A stretch of DNA of 8,576 bases from Flavobacterium sp. (GTDB taxonomy: Bacteria > Bacteroidota > Bacteroidia > Flavobacteriales > Flavobacteriaceae), in contig JANJWE010000222.1 in NCBI GenBank assembly GCA_024709705.1, positions 1 to 8,576 on the forward strand. The letters run 5' to 3'. Below the pieces are notes generated by a model. It saw only the letters and a program-made list of their open reading frames with translations. It was not told the DNA's origin and ran no database searches. The position numbers and the translations under genes were made by a program. Each line of letters starts with the position of its first letter. The stretch's first letter is position 1. Below, one piece after another: positions 6,359 to 8,576 of this stretch.

Positions 6359-6519
6359 GGTAATTTTTTGATGTAAATGTAGTAAAGTAATCTCGATTTG
6401 GTGTTAGGCCTTCCACTTAATTTTAGGCCATTTAACAGAAGTATTAAAAAGCCTTTTGCACCGGGATTTTGGGTTGAAAGTAAGGTCTAAATGAAGGTAG
6501 ATTGCGATAAAAGAAATAA

Positions 6520-6622
6520 AACACAAATCGTTTTTTATTGAAAAAAAATAATTTTTTAAAGCCAAATATTGAAAATATTTTAATTATTTTTTAATTTTAT
6601 TTAAAAATCAATAATTTAGTTG
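6520..6622. other. Very A+T-rich intergenic stretch upstream of the cold-shock gene
   Basis: The 296-bp gap between the TerC-family and cold-shock genes has no plausible gene. Its right third is almost all A and T, with repeated A- and T-runs and the inverted repeat AAATATT (6564-6570) / AATATTT (6574-6580). It sits directly upstream of the csp -7 box, so it could act as a curved or UP-like activating element. The left part (6359-6519) shows TTAGGCC twice (6404-6410 and 6423-6429) and nothing else I can name. Confidence 0.4.
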
Positions 6623-6630
6623 TATCTTTG
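6623..6630 (+). promoter_or_regulatory. -7 box of the cold-shock gene promoter
   Basis: TATCTTTG matches TAnnTTTG exactly and lies 24 bp before the ATG, giving a leader of only about 18 bases. That is far shorter than the long, structured 5' leader of E. coli cspA, so temperature control by such a leader is unlikely here. Confidence 0.65.
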
Positions 6631-6654
6631 TCCTTTATTAATACTATACTTATT

Positions 6655-6846
6655 ATGAACGAAGGAACCATTAAATTTTTCAACGAAGCTAAAGGCTTCG
6701 GATTCATCACTCCTAAAGATGGGGGACAAGATGTGTTTGTACACGCGAGTGGTCTTAACGAATCAGTTCGTGAGAATGACACAGTCTCTTATTCTGTAGA
6801 GAATGGACAAAAAGGACTCAATGCAGTGAACGTAAACGTTATCTAA
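6655..6846 (+). CDS. cspA: Cold-shock domain protein (CspA family)
   Basis: This 63-residue protein is a single cold-shock domain, a five-stranded barrel that binds single-stranded RNA and DNA and acts as an RNA chaperone. The RNA-binding motifs are present as KGFGFI (13-18, RNP1) and VFVH (27-30, RNP2). The start GTIKFFNEAKGFGFITP has Phe where many Csp proteins have Trp (KWFN), a common flavobacterial variant. I chose the ATG at 6655; the in-frame TTG at 6628 lies inside the promoter box and would give nine unrelated residues. The gene is monocistronic, with its own promoter and an intrinsic terminator 26 bp after the stop. Whether it is cold-induced or constitutive cannot be told. Confidence 0.95.
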   Translation: MNEGTIKFFNEAKGFGFITPKDGGQDVFVHASGLNESVRENDTVSYSVENGQKGLNAVNVNVI

Positions 6847-6871
6847 GATATATTTTTACCTTGTAATGAAC

Positions 6872-6900
6872 TAAGCCAATCTTTTAGATTGGCTTTTTTA
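6872..6900 (+). terminator. Intrinsic terminator after the cold-shock gene
   Basis: AAGCCAATCT (6873-6882) pairs perfectly with AGATTGGCTT (6886-6895) around a three-base loop, followed by a T-run to 6899. This is a strong rho-independent terminator starting 26 bp after the csp stop codon. Confidence 0.92.
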
Positions 6901-7094
6901 GTTTTAGGAGTTTTGTTTTTTCCAACTTTTTTGTGCTTTTGGGTTTATTTTTTGTGTTGAGTAGATTAGACCGGGGATATAAGTTATTTGTGATTCAATT
7001 CTTTTTTATATTAATTTTTAAGATAACTGTACATATTTTCTAAAATAGTTGTTAAATTCAAATCAATTTAAGAAATTAGCTTAAAATTTATCGT

Positions 7095-8384
7095 ATGGAA
7101 ACCCCTGTAAATCAAAAACCTTTAGGTTTGTTACTTCATAGTTTTGCACTTCGCTTTCTGTTCCTTTTTTTTCTTCTCATTTGTTTACCTTGGCCGGTTA
7201 TGGGTTCTATTCCGGGCTTAGATATTTTATTAAACGGATTGTTGATGGCTGTTGAATGGAGTAATCAAGTACTTTTTCAAACTTATGATGCATTGGTTTT
7301 GCCCAATGGGAGTAGTGATACGTCTTGGCATTATACTTTTTTAAAATTAATGTTACTGGTTTCATTAGTGCTGGCTTTTGTATGGACACTTTGGAAACGT
7401 CATAAGCCGGTGGGGAATGGACTCACGGTTTGGTTTTTACTCCTGTTGCGATACGAATTGATATTTATCTGTTTTTATTACGGAATCATCAAATTGTTTG
7501 GGCAGCAAATGCCTTTCCCCAGTATGAGTTTGATGGCTACACCGGTGGGCGACTTGCATCCGATGCGATTGGGTTGGGTTTTTATGGGGTATTCGTTTTC
7601 CTATCAGTTTTTTGCCGGTTTACTAGAAGTAGTCGCCGGATTGTTTTTATTCTACCGACGCACCATTTCGTTGGGCATCGTACTCTCTTTATTTGTTTTC
7701 GGACAAGTTTTACTTATGAATCTCAGCTTTGATGTACCGGTTAAAATTGTGGCCGGCAGAACGTTTATCATCGCGGTTATTTTATTTTTATACGATAGCA
7801 AACGGTACCTTAATTTTTTTATCCTCAATCAAACTACCCTTCCGGCTACTGTTTTTCATGTGCCTTTGCCTACCCGAAGACAACGCATCATGCGAATAGT
7901 TCTAAAATCGGTTTTTTTCTTCTTTATTTTTATAGGCGAATTTGCAACAGCACTCTTTGTGCCTCCGCCTCATGTTTTGAATCATCCTATACCTCCCGGG
8001 GTTTATGAAGTCACCCATTTTATAGCTAATAAGGACACCCTGGATGTAGCCACCAATGCTAAGGCCTGGAAAGACATTATTTTTGATTTAGACGGAACCG
8101 GAAGTGTACAAAGTTCAGATACGGTATTCAGACAGCGATATGGCAGAGGGTATTTCAAATGTGTGGCCGACTCACTTTCTAATGCATTGCAATTCAAAAC
8201 CGTGAGTCCGCTTTTTGAAGAAAAACTCAAGTTTACTATGCAATGGGAAAAATTAGACCAAGACCGCTATCTGCTTAAAGGACGCTTACACCAAGACCAA
8301 ATACAGGTGCAAATAAAAAATACAAACCGGTTTTTCCCCTTAACTCGCAAACCTTTTCATTGGAGACAGGATTATGTGCCGTAA
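7095..8384 (+). CDS. DoxX-like integral membrane protein with soluble C-terminal domain, function unknown
   Basis: This 429-residue protein has about eight hydrophobic segments between residues 14 and 290, followed by a soluble, beta-rich-looking tail (about 295-429). The core shows a pattern I associate with DoxX-like Bacteroidota proteins: YYGIIKLFGQQMPFPS (128-143), FMGYSFSYQFFAGLLEVVAG (163-182), RRT (188-190) and NLSFDVPVKI (209-218). The tail starts at PPGVYEV, contains FDLDGTGS (330-337), one Cys (C356) and ends FHWRQDYVP. DoxX-type proteins are small quinone-linked or redox membrane proteins, but this one is far longer and its biochemical role is unknown to me. The 248-bp gap between the csp stop and this start includes the csp terminator; its remaining A+T-rich 194 bp show no clear promoter. 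No partner gene follows in the window. Confidence 0.7.
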   Translation: METPVNQKPLGLLLHSFALRFLFLFFLLICLPWPVMGSIPGLDILLNGLLMAVEWSNQVLFQTYDALVLPNGSSDTSWHYTFLKLMLLVSLVLAFVWTLWKRHKPVGNGLTVWFLLLLRYELIFICFYYGIIKLFGQQMPFPSMSLMATPVGDLHPMRLGWVFMGYSFSYQFFAGLLEVVAGLFLFYRRTISLGIVLSLFVFGQVLLMNLSFDVPVKIVAGRTFIIAVILFLYDSKRYLNFFILNQTTLPATVFHVPLPTRRQRIMRIVLKSVFFFFIFIGEFATALFVPPPHVLNHPIPPGVYEVTHFIANKDTLDVATNAKAWKDIIFDLDGTGSVQSSDTVFRQRYGRGYFKCVADSLSNALQFKTVSPLFEEKLKFTMQWEKLDQDRYLLKGRLHQDQIQVQIKNTNRFFPLTRKPFHWRQDYVP

Positions 8385-8452
8385 TACTGAGTTGTTTTCT
8401 TGTTTCCTTTTAATCGGACATTCGGAACGGTTTTGGGTTGCCGTTGTTTTCA

Positions 8453-8479
8453 TTCAATCCCGGTTATGCCTGGGTTGAA
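8453..8479. repeat. Stem-loop in the noncoding tail
   Basis: TTCAATCCCGG (8453-8463) pairs with CCTGGGTTGAA (8469-8479) around a five-base loop, with one U-G wobble and one mismatch. A smaller stem AACGG (8426-8430) / CCGTT (8441-8445) precedes it. No T-run follows the larger stem. It could be an RNA structure, a dispersed palindromic repeat or chance. Confidence 0.4.
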
Positions 8480-8537
8480 AGCGTTATGGGATATTTCGCT
8501 ATTAGTGTTGAAGTTTTATTCTGATAGGAATCTTGCT

Positions 8538-8563
8538 GAAATCCCAAGAAGTGGGGCTTTTTT
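8538..8563 (+). terminator. Possible intrinsic terminator near the window end
   Basis: CCCA (8543-8546) pairs with TGGG (8552-8555), continued outward by a U-G pair, an A-C mismatch and two A-U pairs, then a run of six T (8558-8563). It lies about 155 bp after the DoxX-like gene and would end a plus-strand transcript. The stem is imperfect, so this is tentative. Between 8385 and 8537 I see no convincing gene on either strand; the longest open stretch is about 30 codons without a start. Confidence 0.45.
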
Positions 8564-8576
8564 CAAGTAGTGGATT

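Noticed and set aside
6471..6480. GGGTTGAAAG shared with 8472-8481 as a possible dispersed repeat
   Set aside because: The match is only ten bases; flanking sequences do not align in either orientation, so two copies are not supported.
6359..6519. Manganese (yybP-ykoY) riboswitch upstream of the TerC/Alx-family gene
   Set aside because: Looked for because alx carries one in E. coli, but the conserved loop sequences and G-C-rich stems of that RNA are not present.

Overview
The window looks like chromosome of a member of the Bacteroidota, most likely class Flavobacteriia. The DNA is A+T-rich. Four intergenic gaps carry a match to the Bacteroidota -7 promoter element TAnnTTTG (196-203 minus, 1321-1328, 3958-3965, 6623-6630). 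Clear Shine-Dalgarno sequences are nearly absent, and the proteins read like flavobacterial family members. No mobile element, CRISPR array, tRNA or rRNA was seen.

Layout. At 1-173 (minus) is the 5' end of an aldose 1-epimerase gene (galM), cut by the window edge. It diverges from a GntR-type regulator with a sugar-binding-protein-like sensor domain (278-1279). The gap between them holds a 10-bp direct repeat, two copies 22 bp apart, that is a good operator candidate. This pair looks like the edge of a sugar (galactose-like) utilisation locus. Next comes a tight three-gene operon, mlaE-mlaF-mlaD (1356-3875), encoding an MCE-type ABC lipid transporter of the envelope. It has its own promoter and no mlaB or mlaC in the window.

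The standout is at 3958-5397: a promoter, then a fluoride (crcB-type) riboswitch, then a CLC-family antiporter whose motifs fit the fluoride-specific CLC-F clade. The aptamer keeps the conserved 3' segment CTGATGACGCCT and a six-pair pseudoknot. A second hairpin shares two bases with the pseudoknot and covers the sequence just before the start codon, which suggests fluoride turns translation on. Together they form a self-contained fluoride detoxification unit.

Convergent with it, after only 16 bp, is a TerC/Alx-family membrane protein (5414-6358, minus), probably involved in metal-ion homeostasis. Next is a short cold-shock protein gene (6655-6846) with its own promoter and a strong intrinsic terminator. 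After a 248-bp gap between coding regions there is a 429-residue DoxX-like membrane protein of unknown function with a soluble C-terminal part (7095-8384). The last 192 bp have no convincing gene but hold stem-loops and a possible terminator.

The most rewarding parts are the riboswitch/CLC-F unit and its switch mechanism, the galM/gntR operator, the repeated tail of MlaD and the two-part DoxX-like protein. None is an obviously new system; the fluoride unit is a known type with some odd details.
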